64,000 bases of DNA from Micromonospora chaiyaphumensis (lineage in GTDB: Bacteria; Actinomycetota; Actinomycetes; Mycobacteriales; Micromonosporaceae): the NCBI RefSeq assembly GCF_900091435.1, contig NZ_FMCS01000001.1, forward strand, positions 186,001-250,000, written 5' to 3'. Positions 63,170 to 64,000 of the stretch are shown here, piece after piece. The stretch's first letter is position 1; each line of letters begins with the position of its first letter. The position numbers and the translations under genes are program-made. The notes beneath the pieces were generated by a model. That model was not told where the DNA came from. It ran no database searches and saw only the letters and a list, made by a program, of their open reading frames with translations.

Positions 63170-64000
63170 ATGCGCGCGGTACGGATGACCGCACCGGGGG
63201 TGCTGGAGCAGGTGGAGGTGCCCACGCCGAGCGCCGGGCCGGGCGAGGTGCTGCTGCGCGTCGGCGCGGTCGGCGCCTGTCACTCCGACCTGCACATCCT
63301 CGATGCGCCGGCCGGGCTCTTCCCGACGCCGATGACCCTCGGGCACGAGATCGCCGGCACCGTCGACGAGGTCGGCCCCGGCGTCACCGGGTGGACCGCC
63401 GGGGAGCGGGCGGCGGTCTACGGGATCATCGGCTGCGGTCGCTGCCGGGCGTGCCTGCGCGGGGCGGAGAACCAGTGCCGGGTGGTCCCGGTCGGCGGCT
63501 TCGGGCTCAGCCGCGACGGCGGGCTGGCCGAACACGTGGTGGTGCCGGCCTCCCGGCTGCTGCACATCGGCGAGCTGGACCTGACCCAGGCCGCCCCGCT
63601 CACCGACGCCGGGCTGACCCCGTACCACGCCGTCGAGCTGGCCCGGGACCGGCTGCGCCCCGGCACCTCCTGCGTGGTGATCGGCATCGGCGGCCTGGGC
63701 CACATGGCGGTGCAGATCCTGGTCGCCACCACGGCGGTGCGGATCATCGCGGTGGACACCAGCGTCGCGGCCCTCGACCTGGCCAGCCGGATGGGCGCGC
63801 ACGACGTGGTGCAGGCCGGGCCGGACAGTGTCGACCGGATCCGGGCGCTGGTGGGCCCGCCGCCGGACGGCGCGGACGTGGTGCTCGACTTCGTCGGCGC
63901 CGACCCCACCGTCACCACGGCCCGGCAAGTGGTCGCCACCGGCGGTCAGGTGCTGCTCGTCGGTCTGGCCGGCGGCACCCTGCCGGTGCGGCCGGTCGCC
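63170..64000 (+). CDS. Zinc-dependent alcohol dehydrogenase, N-terminal 277 residues
   Basis: The gene runs past the window end. It has the MDR/ADH pattern: GACHSDLHILDAP (catalytic zinc Cys near residue 38), LGHEIAGTVDEVGPGV near 63 (zinc His-Glu), the structural zinc cluster CGRCRACLRGAENQC at about 89-103 and the NAD fold VVIGIGGLGHMAVQILV near 168. It oxidises an unknown alcohol. GAGGTGGAGGG precedes the ATG at 63170. Confidence 0.92.
   Translation, partial: MRAVRMTAPGVLEQVEVPTPSAGPGEVLLRVGAVGACHSDLHILDAPAGLFPTPMTLGHEIAGTVDEVGPGVTGWTAGERAAVYGIIGCGRCRACLRGAENQCRVVPVGGFGLSRDGGLAEHVVVPASRLLHIGELDLTQAAPLTDAGLTPYHAVELARDRLRPGTSCVVIGIGGLGHMAVQILVATTAVRIIAVDTSVAALDLASRMGAHDVVQAGPDSVDRIRALVGPPPDGADVVLDFVGADPTVTTARQVVATGGQVLLVGLAGGTLPVRPVA

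Overview
The window is very GC-rich, tightly packed actinobacterial chromosome with frequent GTG starts, ATGA/GTGA stop-start overlaps, and long GC hairpins between convergent genes. The gene content (a DUF5999 protein, paired DUF881 proteins with a small basic protein, GarA, FtsR, and SAM methyltransferase and SpoIIE-type phosphatase families) points to Micromonosporaceae, probably Micromonospora. The genus is an inference from gene order and composition. No database search was possible.

Left part (1-17.6 kb): the tail of pdxY, a TerC membrane protein, an AraC regulator - VOC protein - UvrA-like ABC protein set, and an ECF41-type sigma factor divergent from an AhpD-like carboxymuconolactone decarboxylase with matching promoters on both sides. 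Next come an LPXTG surface protein, a decayed partial copy of the sigma gene, SnoaL-like and LuxR-like genes and a secreted metalloprotease. At 11,028-11,055 lies a near-perfect actinobacterial dif site, which marks the chromosome terminus. About 1 kb further on, a Xer-like tyrosine recombinase starts inside a perfect inverted repeat. A nucleotidyltransferase and a ZTP riboswitch-folD unit follow, then exonuclease, TSUP and GNAT genes.

Middle (17.6-46 kb): a secreted VWA protein, peptide deformylase, a TetR-controlled DrrAB-type ABC exporter, a MarR/proline iminopeptidase pair, pabB, and gcvP behind a glycine riboswitch. After a sirtuin and an NAD(P)-binding protein comes a three-gene operon of truncated hemoglobin, flavohemoglobin and a DivIVA-domain protein. 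From 33.2 to 39.4 kb the minus strand carries the conserved cluster known from M. tuberculosis Rv1822-Rv1830: pgsA, DUF881, small basic protein, DUF881, gcvH, garA, ftsR, bifunctional nuclease, MerR. gcvP (Rv1832 in that species) lies 5 kb away on the same strand. A SpoIIE-type phosphatase/MarR operon, a DUF574 methyltransferase, a universal stress protein and small proteins follow.

Right part (45-64 kb): a CNNM/CorC transporter, then a selenium-formate locus on the minus strand. This comprises a selenocysteine-containing formate dehydrogenase (in-frame UGA plus SECIS hairpin) with FeS and NrfD subunits, an oxalate/formate-family MFS carrier, tRNA-Sec (UCA), selA and selB. selD is not in the window. 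The end holds a secreted lysozyme-like protein with a long structured upstream region, an AbiEii-like nucleotidyltransferase pair, an SDR, a Tat-exported 5'-nucleotidase and the start of a zinc alcohol dehydrogenase.

The most notable items are the dif site with its neighbouring recombinase and second dif-like repeat, the complete Sec-formate dehydrogenase locus, the divergent ECF41 promoters with a decaying duplicate of the sigma gene, the two riboswitches, and an unexplained 60-bp direct repeat at 58.7 kb.
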